Below, piece after piece: positions 50,724 through 61,500 of a stretch of DNA of 64,000 nucleotides; within the stretch, counting starts at the first letter, position 1, and each line of letters begins with the position of its first letter. This DNA comes from DAOUCP01 sp034432155 (GTDB taxonomy: Bacteria > Chloroflexota > Anaerolineae > Epilineales > Epilineaceae): assembly GCA_034432155.1 (NCBI GenBank), contig DAOUCP010000043.1:1-64000 (forward strand), in the 5' to 3' direction. Under the pieces are notes generated by a model that was not told the DNA's origin, searched no databases, and worked only from the letters and a program-made list of their open reading frames with translations. Both the position numbers and the translations under genes were made by a program.

Positions 50724-51785
50724 TTGCGCGTGCTGATCACGGGGTACGGCGGCTTCGCCGGCGGACACCTGGCCGAGCACCTGGCCGCCACGACCGACTG
50801 GGAGCTCTTCGGGACGGTCCTCTCGGCAGAGGAGGCGCTGGCACGCGTCGGCTGGCCGGCGGTCGCCGAGACCGTCGATCTGCGGGACCCCGATGCCGCC
50901 TGGGCAATCCTCGACCGGGTGCGTCCCGATGTGGTCTTTCACCTGGCAGGCCAGGCCTATGTGCCCTCCTCCTGGAAGGATCCTTGGGCCACCTTTGAAA
51001 CGAACGTCCGCATCCAGCTGAACGTGCTCGAGGGCTTGGCGCAATTGGCGCGCTTGGGCCATCGAACCCGGCTGGTAGCGGTGACCAGCCGCGAGGTTTA
51101 CGGCGCAGTGCCGCCCGCTGCCCTGCCGGTGGACGAAACAGCGCCGCTGGCGCCCCATAACCCGTACGCCACCAGCAAGGCAGCGCAGGATCTGCTGGTG
51201 GCCCAGTATGCAGCGTCCTATGATCTGGATGCGGTGCGCGTGAGGCCGTTCAATCACATTGGGCCGCGCCAGGACCCACGCTTCGTGGCTGCAAGCTTCG
51301 CCCAACAGATCGCCCAAATCGAAGCCGGTCTCGCCGAACCCGTGATTCGCGTCGGGGATTTGTCGACGCGGCGCGACTTCACCGACGTCCGCGACGTGGT
51401 GCGTGCCTACCGCCTGGCTGCCGAGCGGGCACCAACGGGAGCCGTGTACAATGTGGGCAGTGGCCGCTCCTGGCCGATCCAAGCTCTCCTTGACCACTTC
51501 GTCCAGCGGGCTTGCCTTGCGGTTCGGATTGAAGTTGAACCCGGACGCATGAGACCGGGCGATGTGGCGGAGACGCGTTGTGACCCCCGGAAGGCGCAGC
51601 GCGAGCTGGGCTGGCAGGCGGAGATCCCGCTGGAGCGGACGCTCGACGACATGCTCGACGAGTGGCGGCAGCGTCTGGCCCGCTCGGGCGACGCGGGATC
51701 CCCCGGCGCATCGCCGAGTGGGATCAGCAGCGGGGGCGCGGGGCCCTTGCCGCCACCAGGAGGACAGCCATGCCCAGGGCACTGA
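50724..51785 (+). CDS. rmd: GDP-4-dehydro-6-deoxy-D-mannose reductase-like epimerase/reductase
   Basis: This 353-residue frame is an extended short-chain dehydrogenase: NAD(P) motif [29 protein letters not shown], the Tyr/Lys pair in [10 protein letters not shown], and [17 protein letters not shown]. The last phrase is typical of RMD, which reduces GDP-4-keto-6-deoxymannose to GDP-D-rhamnose. Having gmd next, which makes that very substrate, supports the call. The start is TTG at 50724 (a GTG two codons later is possible). The last ~30 residues are Gly/Pro/Ser-rich and may be a read-through tail. It overlaps gmd by 16 bp. Confidence 0.85.
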   Translation: MRVLITGYGGFAGGHLAEHLAATTDWELFGTVLSAEEALARVGWPAVAETVDLRDPDAAWAILDRVRPDVVFHLAGQAYVPSSWKDPWATFETNVRIQLNVLEGLAQLARLGHRTRLVAVTSREVYGAVPPAALPVDETAPLAPHNPYATSKAAQDLLVAQYAASYDLDAVRVRPFNHIGPRQDPRFVAASFAQQIAQIEAGLAEPVIRVGDLSTRRDFTDVRDVVRAYRLAAERAPTGAVYNVGSGRSWPIQALLDHFVQRACLAVRIEVEPGRMRPGDVAETRCDPRKAQRELGWQAEIPLERTLDDMLDEWRQRLARSGDAGSPGASPSGISSGGAGPLPPPGGQPCPGH

Positions 51786-52735
51786 TCACTGGCATCACCG
51801 GCCAGGACGGCTCTTTCCTCGCCGAGTTTCTGCTCGAGAAGGGCTACGACGTCGTGGGGATGGTCCGTCGCAGCAGCACCGTGAACTTCGAGCGCATTGC
51901 CCACATCCAGGATCGGCTGACGATTGTGCCGGGCGACATGCTGGACGAGGTGTCGTTGATGGCGGTGTTGCGAGCGCATGCTCCCGATGAAGTTTACAAC
52001 CTGGCTGCCCAGAGCTTCGTCCAGACCTCGTGGAGCCAGCCGGTCTTCACGGGCGAAGTGACAGCCTTGGGCGTCACGCGACTCCTGGACGCCATCCGCA
52101 TGGTAAACCCGGCGATTCGGTTCTACCAGGCTTCCAGCTCTGAGATGTTCGGTCGCGTACGGGAGGTGCCGCAGAGTGAGACGACACCTTTCTATCCACG
52201 TAGTCCCTACGGTGTGGCAAAGGTATATGGTCACTGGATTACTGTGAATTACCGCGAGAGCTATGGAATGTTCGCCGTTTCGGGCATTCTGTTCAATCAC
52301 GAGTCGGAGCGTCGCGGACTGGAGTTCGTGACGCGCAAGATCTCTCACGGTGTGGCTCGGATTGCCGTGGAAGGCAAGGGACAGCTACGACTGGGAAATC
52401 TCGAGTCGCGTCGCGACTGGGGCTGGGCGCCCGACTACGTGCGGGCGATGTGGCTGATGCTCCAGCGGCCTGAGCCCGAAGACTGGGTCATTGCCACCGG
52501 CGAGACGCACTCTGTGGCCGAGTTCTGTGCCCAGGCCTTTGCCCACGTGGGGCTGGACTGGCGCGATTGGGTGGTGCAAGCCGAGGAATACATGCGGCCC
52601 GCCGAGGTCGACATCCTGGTTGGCGATGCGTCCAAAGCGCGACGCGAGCTCGGCTGGCAGCCGACCGTTGACTTCGGGCAGCTGGTACGACGTATGGTCG
52701 ACGCGGATCTGCGCCGACTCAGGCAGGGCGGATAA
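51770..52735 (+). CDS. gmd: GDP-mannose 4,6-dehydratase
   Basis: AGGAGG precedes the ATG at 51770, giving 321 residues. The protein has the NADP motif [20 protein letters not shown], the family phrase [11 protein letters not shown], catalytic [25 protein letters not shown] (Tyr/Lys), and [19 protein letters not shown]. It removes water from GDP-D-mannose to give GDP-4-keto-6-deoxymannose, the precursor of GDP-rhamnose or GDP-fucose. With rmd before it and a phosphohexomutase behind it, a GDP-D-rhamnose supply line for surface glycan is likely. Very secure. Confidence 0.95.
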   Translation: MPRALITGITGQDGSFLAEFLLEKGYDVVGMVRRSSTVNFERIAHIQDRLTIVPGDMLDEVSLMAVLRAHAPDEVYNLAAQSFVQTSWSQPVFTGEVTALGVTRLLDAIRMVNPAIRFYQASSSEMFGRVREVPQSETTPFYPRSPYGVAKVYGHWITVNYRESYGMFAVSGILFNHESERRGLEFVTRKISHGVARIAVEGKGQLRLGNLESRRDWGWAPDYVRAMWLMLQRPEPEDWVIATGETHSVAEFCAQAFAHVGLDWRDWVVQAEEYMRPAEVDILVGDASKARRELGWQPTVDFGQLVRRMVDADLRRLRQGG

Positions 52736-52737
52736 GC

Positions 52738-54171
52738 ATGACCGAATCGATTGCCTTTGGCACCGACGGCTGGCGTGCGCGCATTGCCGACGGCTTCACC
52801 TTCACCAACGTGCGGCGGCTAGCGGCAGCGGTGGCGCAACACTATGCGGAGGCGCGCGGGGCGGTGGAGAAGGGCGTGGTGATCGGCCATGACAGCCGGT
52901 TCCTGGCCCGAGGATTCGCCCAGGCTGCGGCGGAAGTGCTTGCCGCCCACGACATCCCGGTTCTGATGACTGCCGGCCCGACACCCACCCCGGTCATCAG
53001 CCATGCCGTGACGGCCCAGCAGGCCGCCGGGGCGATCAACATTACCGCCAGCCACAACCCACCGTTCGATCTGGGCCTGAAGGTACGGGATGGGCAGGGA
53101 GCCGCCTTGGCGCCGGATGAGCTACGCGCCATTGAGCGGCGCATTCCACCGTCGAGTGCCGAGATCGACCGGCGGCCGTTTGCCGAAGCGGTGGAGGCGG
53201 GCAGCATCCGGACCTTCGATCCGGCCCAGGATTACCGTGCCCACGTGGCCCAGCAGCTCGACCTGACGAGACTGGCGGCGGCTGGCCTGCGCGTTGCCTA
53301 TGACCCCATGTGGGGTGCAGGCGTGGGCTGGCTGACGTGGCTGCTCGGACCGGGCGCCAGGACGACGTTCCACGCCATCCACAACGAACCGCATCCGAGT
53401 TTTCCGGGTCTCGTTCGTCCCGAGCCGATTCCGCCCAACACCGATGCCCTGGCGCGTCTGGTGGTCCAGATGAAGGCCGATGTTGGCATTGCCAACGATG
53501 GCGATGCTGATCGCATCGGCGTCGTCGACGAGCATGGGCACTTCGTGCACCAGCTCCAGATGTATGGGCTCCTCGCGTACTACCTGCTCGTGGTGCGGGG
53601 GGAGCGCCGGCCTATTGTTCGCACGCTGTCCTCGACGTCGATGCTCGACGAACTCGGCGCCCGCTATGGCGTTCCGGTCTATGAGACCGGCGTCGGCTTC
53701 AAGTACGTCGGGCCGCAGATGATCGAGTCGGATGCCATGATCGGCGGCGAGGAGTCGGGCGGCTTCGCCTTCCGCCCTCTGCCGGAACGGGACGGCCTGG
53801 TGGCGGCCTTGGCGCTGCTCGATCTCGTAGTACAGACGGGCCTCACTCCATCGCAGTTGGTGGCCGAGCTGTACCGGACGGTGGGCGCCGAATGGTTCTA
53901 CGAACGGCGCGACCTGCGGTTCCCGGAAGATCGGCGTGCCGACATTCGCAAGCGCCTCGATGCGGCCGAACCTGCTGCACTTGGCGGGGTGGCGGTGGAG
54001 CGCATCGATCGCAGCGATGGCTACAAGTACTGGCTGCCGGGCCGCCAATGGGTGCTCATTCGCTTCTCGGGCACCGAGCCGCTCCTGCGCGTCTACGTCG
54101 AGACCACCGATCGCCGGCGCGTTGCGGGCCTTCTCGAAGCGGCCATTGCGCTGACCGGATTGCAGGGCTAG
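52738..54171 (+). CDS. Phosphoglucomutase/phosphomannomutase
   Basis: This 477-residue enzyme of the alpha-D-phosphohexomutase family moves phosphate between C6 and C1 of hexoses. The four signatures are present: active Ser in NITASHNPP, metal loop ANDGDADRIG, sugar loop GGEESGG and phosphate-binding RFSGTEPLLRVY. It starts two bases after the gmd stop, so mannose-1-phosphate for GDP-mannose is the attractive role, but glucose cannot be excluded from sequence. Length is normal. Confidence 0.95.
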   Translation: MTESIAFGTDGWRARIADGFTFTNVRRLAAAVAQHYAEARGAVEKGVVIGHDSRFLARGFAQAAAEVLAAHDIPVLMTAGPTPTPVISHAVTAQQAAGAINITASHNPPFDLGLKVRDGQGAALAPDELRAIERRIPPSSAEIDRRPFAEAVEAGSIRTFDPAQDYRAHVAQQLDLTRLAAAGLRVAYDPMWGAGVGWLTWLLGPGARTTFHAIHNEPHPSFPGLVRPEPIPPNTDALARLVVQMKADVGIANDGDADRIGVVDEHGHFVHQLQMYGLLAYYLLVVRGERRPIVRTLSSTSMLDELGARYGVPVYETGVGFKYVGPQMIESDAMIGGEESGGFAFRPLPERDGLVAALALLDLVVQTGLTPSQLVAELYRTVGAEWFYERRDLRFPEDRRADIRKRLDAAEPAALGGVAVERIDRSDGYKYWLPGRQWVLIRFSGTEPLLRVYVETTDRRRVAGLLEAAIALTGLQG

Positions 54172-54174
54172 TCG

Positions 54175-55089
54175 ATGCCGGCACCCGCTCGTGCCGTCCC
54201 TCTGGAGAACCGTTCGGAGAGCTGTCCGATCCCTGCGGCGCAACTACCGTCCGACTGGATGCTCGTCGACAGCCACTGCCATCTCGACGCCAGCGACTGT
54301 GGCGCGGCGTCGCTGGAGGCCCTTCTGGCGCGAGCGAGCGCGGCGCGAGTCGAACGTGTGGTCACCGTCGGCGTCGATCTGGAGAGCAGTCGGGGCGCGG
54401 TAGCCATTGCTGAGCGGCATGAGGCGGTGTGGGCTGCGGTCGGGGTCGCCCCCAACGACCTCGATGGTTACGACGATGCGACACTGGCGGCGCTCGAGCA
54501 ACTGGCGGGCCACCCCAAGGTGGTGGCAATCGGCGAGATCGGTCTGGACTACCACTGGCATCCCGAGACCGCCGCGCGCCAAAAGCGGGTGTTCGCCGAG
54601 CAGCTGGCGCTGGCGCGTGAGGTTGGGCGCCCGGTGATCATCCACAGCCGCGAAGCCGAGGACGATACCCGCGCCCTGTTGCTGCCCTGGGCGGCGAGCC
54701 GCCCCCTGCCCAGTCCCCCGTATGGGGTGCTCCATTGCTTCAGCTCCGAGCTAGCACTGGCCCAGGAGTACGTCCATGCCGGGTTCCTGATTTCCATCTC
54801 CGGAGTCGTCACATTCCCGCGCGCCCATCGTCTGCACGCCGTCGCCCGCGAGCTCGATCTGGAGGCCCTTGCTCTCGAGACCGATGCTCCGTACCTGGCG
54901 CCGCAGGCGCACCGGGGAGGTCGCAACGAACCGGCCTTCCTCCTCGAGACAGCCCGGCACGTGGCCGCGCTGCGAGGCGTCGAGCTTCCGGTGCTGGCGC
55001 GCGCGACTTCGGACAACTGCCGTCGGCTCTTCCGCTGGTCGGCGGTCAAGGTGGGCGAGGAGACGCTTTTCGCGGAGGCGTCTCGGTGA
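54175..55089 (+). CDS. tatD: TatD family metal-dependent deoxyribonuclease
   Basis: The protein has the TatD fold with metal-binding DSHCHLD at the start, IGEIGLDYHWH, PVIIHSREAEDDT, GVLHCFSS and ETDAPYLAP. Family members act as 3'-5' DNases in DNA repair and turnover. From the ATG at 54175 the length is 304, but homologues usually start close to MLVDSHCHLD (ATG at 54259). The extra 28 residues look unstructured, and neither site has a clear ribosome signal. It overlaps the next gene as GTGA and sits 3 bp after the mutase. Confidence 0.93.
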   Translation: MPAPARAVPLENRSESCPIPAAQLPSDWMLVDSHCHLDASDCGAASLEALLARASAARVERVVTVGVDLESSRGAVAIAERHEAVWAAVGVAPNDLDGYDDATLAALEQLAGHPKVVAIGEIGLDYHWHPETAARQKRVFAEQLALAREVGRPVIIHSREAEDDTRALLLPWAASRPLPSPPYGVLHCFSSELALAQEYVHAGFLISISGVVTFPRAHRLHAVARELDLEALALETDAPYLAPQAHRGGRNEPAFLLETARHVAALRGVELPVLARATSDNCRRLFRWSAVKVGEETLFAEASR

Positions 55090-56102
55090 CGCAGCTAGCC
55101 GACGCCATGTCTCACGCAGCCGTCGAGGCCGCCGGCAACGTGCTGCACTTGCCGCCACCCGTGGCGGCACTGCGGCCCGAGCTGGAGCGTCTGGAGGACC
55201 GATTGCGCTCCGAGCTGGGCGCGCCCTGGCCTCTGGGTCGGGCGCTCCTGGCGCGCGTGTTCGCCAGCGGCGGCAAGCGACTGCGGCCGGCCTTGGTCTT
55301 TGCCACGGCACGGCTTGGAGCGGCCGATCCGGAGCGCATCATTGCCCTCGCTGCGGCCGTGGAGACGTTGCACGCCGCAACCCTCGTGCACGACGACCTG
55401 GTCGACGGCTCTCTGGTGCGGCGTGGGAAGGCGACTCTCAATGCTCGCTGGTCGGAAGGTGCGACGGTGCTGGCTGGTGATTGGCTCTTCGCGCGGGCGG
55501 CGCGTTTTGCCGCCGCCACGGGAAGCGTCCACGTCATGGACGTGTTCGCCCGCACCTTGGGCACCATGACGGAGGGTGAACTGCGCCAGCTCGACGGTCG
55601 CAACGGTGTGCCGACGCGCGAGGAATACGAGTTCCGGATCTACGGCAAGACGGCAGCTCTCTTCGAGGCTTGCACTGAGGCGGCGGCCGCCCTGAGCTTG
55701 GCGGCGGCCGAGCAGGTGGAGGCCCTGGCCCACTTCGGTCGTGAGCTGGGTGTGGCGTTCCAGATCGTGGACGACATCCTCGACTTCCGAAGCACCGAGC
55801 AACAACTGGGCAAGCCGGTCGGCAGTGACTTGCGCACCGGTACGGTGACCTTGCCGGTGTTGCTCTTTCTCGAGACGCATCCCGAGGCCGCGGAGCTCTT
55901 GGCGGCGGGAGCGGGGGACGGTGCAGCCCTCGAGCGACTGATTGAAGCTGTCCGCAACGATCGAGCAACGTTGGAGCGTGCCGACCGGATTGCCGGCGAG
56001 CACCTGTCGCTGGCGCTCGAGCACCTGCGGAGGGCGCCGGACGGGCCGGCACGTCTCGACTTGGAACGTCTGGCGCATTTCGCCGTCGAGCGCCAGGCCT
56101 GA
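55086..56102 (+). CDS. Polyprenyl diphosphate synthase
   Basis: The GTG start at 55086 overlaps the tatD stop. The 338-residue enzyme has both aspartate-rich motifs of trans-prenyltransferases, VHDDLVDGS and FQIVDDILDF, plus GGKRLRPALV, and a late KPVGSDLRTGTVTLPVLL. It lengthens prenyl chains from isopentenyl diphosphate; Ala and Leu just before the first motif allow long chains, so it likely makes the quinone side chain. It stands among glycan genes and could supply lipid, though undecaprenyl carriers need cis-type enzymes. Chain length is not certain. Confidence 0.93.
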   Translation: MTQLADAMSHAAVEAAGNVLHLPPPVAALRPELERLEDRLRSELGAPWPLGRALLARVFASGGKRLRPALVFATARLGAADPERIIALAAAVETLHAATLVHDDLVDGSLVRRGKATLNARWSEGATVLAGDWLFARAARFAAATGSVHVMDVFARTLGTMTEGELRQLDGRNGVPTREEYEFRIYGKTAALFEACTEAAAALSLAAAEQVEALAHFGRELGVAFQIVDDILDFRSTEQQLGKPVGSDLRTGTVTLPVLLFLETHPEAAELLAAGAGDGAALERLIEAVRNDRATLERADRIAGEHLSLALEHLRRAPDGPARLDLERLAHFAVERQA

Positions 56103-56116
56103 GGGCCGCTTGGGCC

Positions 56117-57250
56117 ATGGCGAGGGAGGCCACAGAAGCTATAGTCGGCGTGGTAGTGGTGAGCTGGAACGTGCGCCCACTGCTCGACGCCTGTCTCCAG
56201 AGCGTACTCGCCGGGCCGGTGGCCTGCCGTGTGGTGGTCGTCGACAACGCTTCCACGGACGATTCGGTGACCTACCTGCGGCGGCGCTATCCGGCGGTGG
56301 CGGTCATTGCCAACAGGGAGAACGTCGGCTACAGCCGAGCGGTGAACCAGGGCCTGCGGATGTTGGCTGTACTGCCGCCGCAGGAGCAGCCGGTGGAGCT
56401 GGCCTCCCAAGGCCTTGTGAACCGGCTGTCGCCCGCCTCGCAAGCCCTGGTGGATCTACCGGCGACGGCCCCAGATGGCCTGGTGGACTTGCCGGCGAGG
56501 GCCTCGGAGCCCCTCGTGGACCGGCCGCCGCTGGCCGCAGTATTGTTGCTGAACCCCGACGCCCAGCTCCTGCCCGGGGCGTTGCCGGCGCTCTGGGCGA
56601 GACTGCAGAGCGATGAGCGGATCGGGTGCGTGGGCCCGCGTCTGGTGTACCCGGACGGGCGCCACCAGCCATCCATGAGGCGCTTTCCGAGTCTGGCCAC
56701 CGCCCTGCTGGAGAGCACGCCGCTTGCCTGGCACTGGAGCTCGAATCCGGTGGCGCGGCGCTACCGGATGCAGGACGCCGACGCGACCGTCCCGCAGGCG
56801 GTGGACTGGGTGACAGGAGCGGTCATGCTGCTGCGGTCCCGAGCGCTGGAGCAGGTGGCCGGCCTGGATGAGTCGTTCTTCCTGTATTCCGAGGAGCTGG
56901 ACCTTTGCCGACGGCTCCATGCCGCAGGCTGGAAGGTGTACTATGAGCCGGGGGCGGTGGCAATCCATCACGAGGCAGCCTCCAGCGACCAGGTGGGGGC
57001 CTCACGCCAGCTCTGGTTCCAGCAGTCGCGAATGCGCTACTACGCCAAGCACCATGGCCGTCGCACCGCCATAGGGCTGTGCCTGGTGCTGCGGACCATC
57101 TTCGCGGCCGAGATGCTGCTGGAAGGGGCTAAGCTGCTCGTGGGGCACAAACGGGCTCTCCGTCGAGCCCGTGTTGGCGCCTACTGGGACGTCGTCCGCC
57201 ACTTGGGCGCGATCGGCGCCGCCGGCAGTCTGCCGCGGCTGGAGGCCTGA
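56117..57250 (+). CDS. GT2 glycosyltransferase with in-frame 11-residue repeats
   Basis: This 377-residue protein is a family 2 glycosyltransferase of the rhamnosyl type: VVVVSWNVRPLLDACLQSV, VVDNASTDDS, NVGYSRAVNQGLR, metal motif LLLNPDAQLLPGAL, WVTGAVMLLRSRAL and FFLYSEELDLCRRLHAAGW. Between the NQGLR helix and the metal motif, residues 96-139 are four units of exactly 11 residues (for example ASQALVDLPAT, APDGLVDLPAR), encoded by 33-bp DNA repeats. Homologues go straight from one to the other there. The insert keeps the frame. It follows the prenyl synthase by 14 bp. Whether the insert affects activity is unknown. Confidence 0.9.
   Translation: MAREATEAIVGVVVVSWNVRPLLDACLQSVLAGPVACRVVVVDNASTDDSVTYLRRRYPAVAVIANRENVGYSRAVNQGLRMLAVLPPQEQPVELASQGLVNRLSPASQALVDLPATAPDGLVDLPARASEPLVDRPPLAAVLLLNPDAQLLPGALPALWARLQSDERIGCVGPRLVYPDGRHQPSMRRFPSLATALLESTPLAWHWSSNPVARRYRMQDADATVPQAVDWVTGAVMLLRSRALEQVAGLDESFFLYSEELDLCRRLHAAGWKVYYEPGAVAIHHEAASSDQVGASRQLWFQQSRMRYYAKHHGRRTAIGLCLVLRTIFAAEMLLEGAKLLVGHKRALRRARVGAYWDVVRHLGAIGAAGSLPRLEA
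56402..56533 (+). repeat. Four 33-bp repeats inside the GT2 gene
   Basis: Units at 56402-56434, 56435-56467, 56468-56500 and 56501-56533 have the shared pattern GCCnCnnAnGnCCTnGTGGA. Each codes for an 11-residue A-x-x-x-L-V-(D/N)-x-(P/L)-x-x unit. Confidence 0.9.
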
Positions 57251-57254
57251 CGGC

Positions 57255-58517
57255 GTGCGTGTGGCGCTGGTGAGCGGCGAGTATCCGCCCGACCGTGGCG
57301 GATTGGCGGACTACACGCGACAGCTCGCTCTAGCGTTGGCGACCGAGGGTGTCGCCGTGGACGTGCTGGCGCCGCGCCGGGTTGCTGCGTCGCCAGCGAC
57401 CAAAGTGCAGGCCGTCCGCCGCGGCAACGGTCATCGGCCGGAGAGCCCGCGGCCCCGGCGCTCGCCGGCGCAGATGCGGCTTACCGAGTTCCATGCCGCC
57501 GGCGTCTGGGGTTGGTCGCTGCCACGAGCCCTCGGCCGGCTGGTCTCGCAGACACGACCCGATCTCTTGCACATCCAATACCAGACGGCAGCCTACGGCA
57601 TGCATCCGGGCGTCAATGTCGCTCCCTGGTGGCTGCGCCGCAGCCAGGTGCCGGTTCGCATTGCCTTCACCTACCACGACTTGCGGCTGCCCTATCTGCT
57701 GCCCAAAGCCGGCTGGCTGCGCCAACAGGTGACGATGCTGCCAGCGCGCTGGAGCCACCTGACGATTGCCACGAACGAGGCCGACTACCTGGCGCTGGCC
57801 GAACGGGGACGTGCCTGGCGGCTGGAGCTCGTTCCCATCGGCAGCAACATTGCCGATCAGCCTCCCGGCGACTATGACCGCTCGGCCTGGCGGGCGGCGG
57901 GGGGCGTGGCGCCGCACGAGCATTTGGTAGCCTACTTCGGCATGCTGAACGAGAGCAAGGGTCTTGCCAACCTGGCCATTGCGGTGGCGAGCCTCGGCGC
58001 CAGCGGCATGAGCGTTCGTCTGGCGATGGTCGGCGAGCTCATCGGCACCAGTGACCCGACGAATCGCGACGTCCGGATGAGAGTGGAACGTCAGCTCGCG
58101 GCGCTGGGTCTCGCGGAGCGGGTGATCTGGACCGGTCATCTGCCGCCCGAGGGAGTCTCTGCGTGGTTGCACGCCGCCGACGCCGTGGCCCTGCCCTACC
58201 TGGACGGCTGGTCGTACCGGCGTGGGTCGCTGCTGGCGGCCCTGGAGCACGGCTGCCCGATCGTAACGACGGTGGCGGCGCCGCTGCCGGCGGGGGTCGC
58301 CCCGGCGCTGCCACCGTTGCAGGATGGTGCATCGGCGTTGCTGGTGCCGCCAGCCGATGACGACGCGCTCGCGGCGGCGCTCCGACGTGTGCTCGAGACG
58401 CCCAACCTGGCCGCCACGCTGGGCGCCGGCGCCCGGAAGCTGGCCGAGCATTTTGCCTGGCCGAAGATCGCGCAACGCCATGTCGCGCTCTACGAGGAGG
58501 TGCTCTCGACCGGCTGA
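57255..58517 (+). CDS. GT4-family glycosyltransferase
   Basis: The GTG at 57255 begins VRVALVSGEYPPDRGGLADY, the classic donor-loop start of GT4 enzymes, 4 bp after the previous stop. The 420-residue protein then has DLLHIQYQTAAYGMHPGVN, VAYFGMLNESKGLANLAIAV, RVIWTGHLPPEGVSAWLHAA and LEHGCPIVTTV. The typical acidic EX7E region is reduced to ALPYLDGWSYRRGSLLAALE, with only one Glu. It probably adds a sugar in the same surface glycan pathway. Sugar and acceptor unknown. Confidence 0.87.
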   Translation: MRVALVSGEYPPDRGGLADYTRQLALALATEGVAVDVLAPRRVAASPATKVQAVRRGNGHRPESPRPRRSPAQMRLTEFHAAGVWGWSLPRALGRLVSQTRPDLLHIQYQTAAYGMHPGVNVAPWWLRRSQVPVRIAFTYHDLRLPYLLPKAGWLRQQVTMLPARWSHLTIATNEADYLALAERGRAWRLELVPIGSNIADQPPGDYDRSAWRAAGGVAPHEHLVAYFGMLNESKGLANLAIAVASLGASGMSVRLAMVGELIGTSDPTNRDVRMRVERQLAALGLAERVIWTGHLPPEGVSAWLHAADAVALPYLDGWSYRRGSLLAALEHGCPIVTTVAAPLPAGVAPALPPLQDGASALLVPPADDDALAAALRRVLETPNLAATLGAGARKLAEHFAWPKIAQRHVALYEEVLSTG

Positions 58518-58555
58518 CAGTAAGCACCCTCTAGACGCAACTGGGGGGAGGTCCT

Positions 58556-61500
58556 ATGCTTGGCGTCGTGGATGTAGCGACTTGGAATGCAAACTCGGTC
58601 CGGACGCGAATCGACCGGCTGGCGAACTGGCTCGAGGGCGCACAACCGGACGTGGTGTGCCTCCAGGAGCTGAAAGCCCCGGAGAGTGAATTCCCGTTCG
58701 ATCGGCTGCAGAAGCTGGGCTATCGGGCCGCGGTGTATGGGCAGCCGACCTACAACGGGGTGGCGATCGTAAGCCGGTCGGAGCCACGCGATGTGCAGCG
58801 GGGCCTGAGCGATGGGGTGGCCGACGACCAGGCGCGTCTCATCGCTGCCACCGTGGGGCCTATACGCGTGCTCTCGGCGTATGTTCCCAACGGCCAGGAA
58901 GTCGGCTCCGAGAAATGGGCCTACAAGTTAGAGTGGCTCGCGCGATTGAGAGCCTACCTGCAGCGCACCTGTGATCCGGCGCAGCCGCTGCTGCTGTGTG
59001 GCGACTTCAACATTGCCCCGGACGATCGAGACGTGGCCCGACCGGACGCCTGGGCCGGAAGCGTCTTGTGCCACGGCGAGGCTCGAGCGGCGCTGCAGCG
59101 TCTTCTGGACTGGGGACTCGTCGACGTGGTTCGCCGCTTCTACCCCGAGGGTGGCCTGTACACGTGGTGGGACTACCGTGGCCGGGCATACGAGCGAGAT
59201 GATGGGCTGCGGCTCGACCTCATCCTGGCCACGGCCATACTCGCCGAGCGTGTGACCGCGGCTCGGGTGGATCGGACAGAGCGGGAGGGCGAGAAACCAT
59301 CCGACCACGCGCCGGTGGTCGTCAGCCTCGACGTGGAGGATCTGCCAGAGGCGGCGGACCGCGGCGGGCGGCCAGCCTCACACGCGGTGCTGCATACCAC
59401 GGCGGCGGATCGCCGGTCGGATCAGGCGGTGGCAACGCCAGCCGAGCAGGAGCACACGCGCCCAGCACAGCCAGCAAGCACCTCGGCGGCCGCCGAAGGC
59501 CAAGCCACGAGCCACGCGCGCCCGCTTCTCATGCTGATCGATGGCCACTCGGTCGCCTACCGGGCTTTCTACGGCTTGCCCCTCTATGACCGCAGCGGCC
59601 GACTGCAGTTCTCTACCAGTGGCGGCGAGATCACCAACGCCGTCTACGGCTTTGCCAGCATGCTGCTCAAGAGCTGGCACGAACAGCAGCCCGACTACGT
59701 GGTGGCAGCGTTCGATCGTGGCCGCACTTTCCGCGACGATCTGTTCCCGGAGTACAAAGCTACCCGAGACAAGATGCCCGATGAGCTTGCCCCCCAGATC
59801 CCACGGATCGTCGAGCTGGTGGAAGCTTTCGGCGTGCCGGCAGTGGCGGTCGAGGGCTACGAGGCGGACGACATTCTGGGAACGCTTGCCCGACGGGCCG
59901 AGGCGGAGGGCATGGAAGTGCTGATTGTCACCGGTGACAGCGATGCCTTCCAGCTCATCAGCGATGGGGTGCGAGTGCTCGCGCCGGGACGGCTGTGGAG
60001 CGACGTGGCAGTGCACGACCGGGCGAAAGTGGTGGCGCGCTACGGCCTGGAGCCGGCGCAGCTCATCGACTTCAAGGCGCTGGTTGGCGATCCGAGCGAT
60101 CATGTGCCAGGCGTGAAGGGGGTTGGCCCAAAGTCGGCCCTGCCACTGCTCCAACGCTACGGCTCGGTACAGGGGATCTACGAGCACCTCGAAGAGGTGG
60201 AGCCGGAGCGAGTTCGGCGTGCCTTGGCGGCCGATCGGGCCATGGCCGAGCTGAGTCGCCAGTTGGTGACGATTCGTACCGACGTACCGTTGGCTGTCCA
60301 ATGGTCGGACTGCTCCGTGAAGCGCTACGATCGCGGTCGCGTCGAGGCGCTGTTCGATCAGCTCGAGTTCCGCGGCATCCGGAGCCGGCTGCCCGGGGCG
60401 CCCCGTGCCGAGGCCACGACCGGCGACGCCGAGCGGAGCGAGGCCGGTCTCGAACCTTCCCGTGGGCCGACTCGGCCAGCAGCCGGTGCGTCCGCAGCGC
60501 CGCCCGTGGACACTTCTGGCGCTCAGCCCGGGGCCGCTCGCGTTTCCGAGGCTGGCCTGAGCGGCGTCGCGGACAGTGGGACTGGCGCGGGCGCCGCGCC
60601 TAGCGGCGGGCGAGGGCACCTGGGCGAGCCGCCTGCGGCTTACGACGATGGCCAGCAGATGGCGCTGTTTCCGGGCGTTCACCGTCCGGCGGCGGAAGCA
60701 GTCGGCCGGGCTGTGGCCCCGGTAACGGCAACAACCATCGTCGCCGACGAGGCCACGCTGGAGCGGATGGTGGCGGAGTTGTCGCGAGGCGAGATTGTTG
60801 CCTTCGACACGGAGGCCACCGCCCCCGAGCCGCTGCGCGCTGAACTGGTGGGCGTGGCCTTGAGCAGTTGCGAGGGAACCGGCTACTACGTGCCGGTCGG
60901 CCATCGCGAAGCAAGCCCACAGCTTCCGTGGTCGGTCGTCCGGCCAGCCTTGGCGCGGCTGCTGGAGGATCCCAGCCGCCCCAAGGCGGCCCACAACGCC
61001 AAGTACGACATGGCCATCCTGCGCCAGGCGGGCATCGAGGTGCGCGGTCTCGCCATGGACACCATGCTGGCGGCCTTCGTGCTGGAGCCCGGGTCGCGGC
61101 TGGGTCTGAAGCATCTCGCTCGCACCCAGCTTGGGATTGCCATGCTCGAGATCGAGGAACTCATCGGCTCGGGCAAGCATCAGCGCACCATGGCCGACGT
61201 GCCCATCGCCGCCGCTGGTCCCTACGCCGCCGCGGACGCGGACATGACGTTGCGCCTGACGCGGGTCCAGCTGCCCCGGCTGGAGGAGACAAACCTGCGC
61301 TCGCTGCTCGAGCGGGTGGAGCTGCCGCTGGTGCCGGTGCTCTTGGACATGGAATTCGCCGGCGTCCTCGTGGACACCCAGCACCTAGCTGTGCTCTCCG
61401 AGCGCCTGGCGAACCGGCTTCAGGAAATCGAGGCTGAGATCTACCGTATGGTGCCGGTGCCGTTCAACGTCGGCTCGCCGCAGCAACTGGCCGAAGTGCT

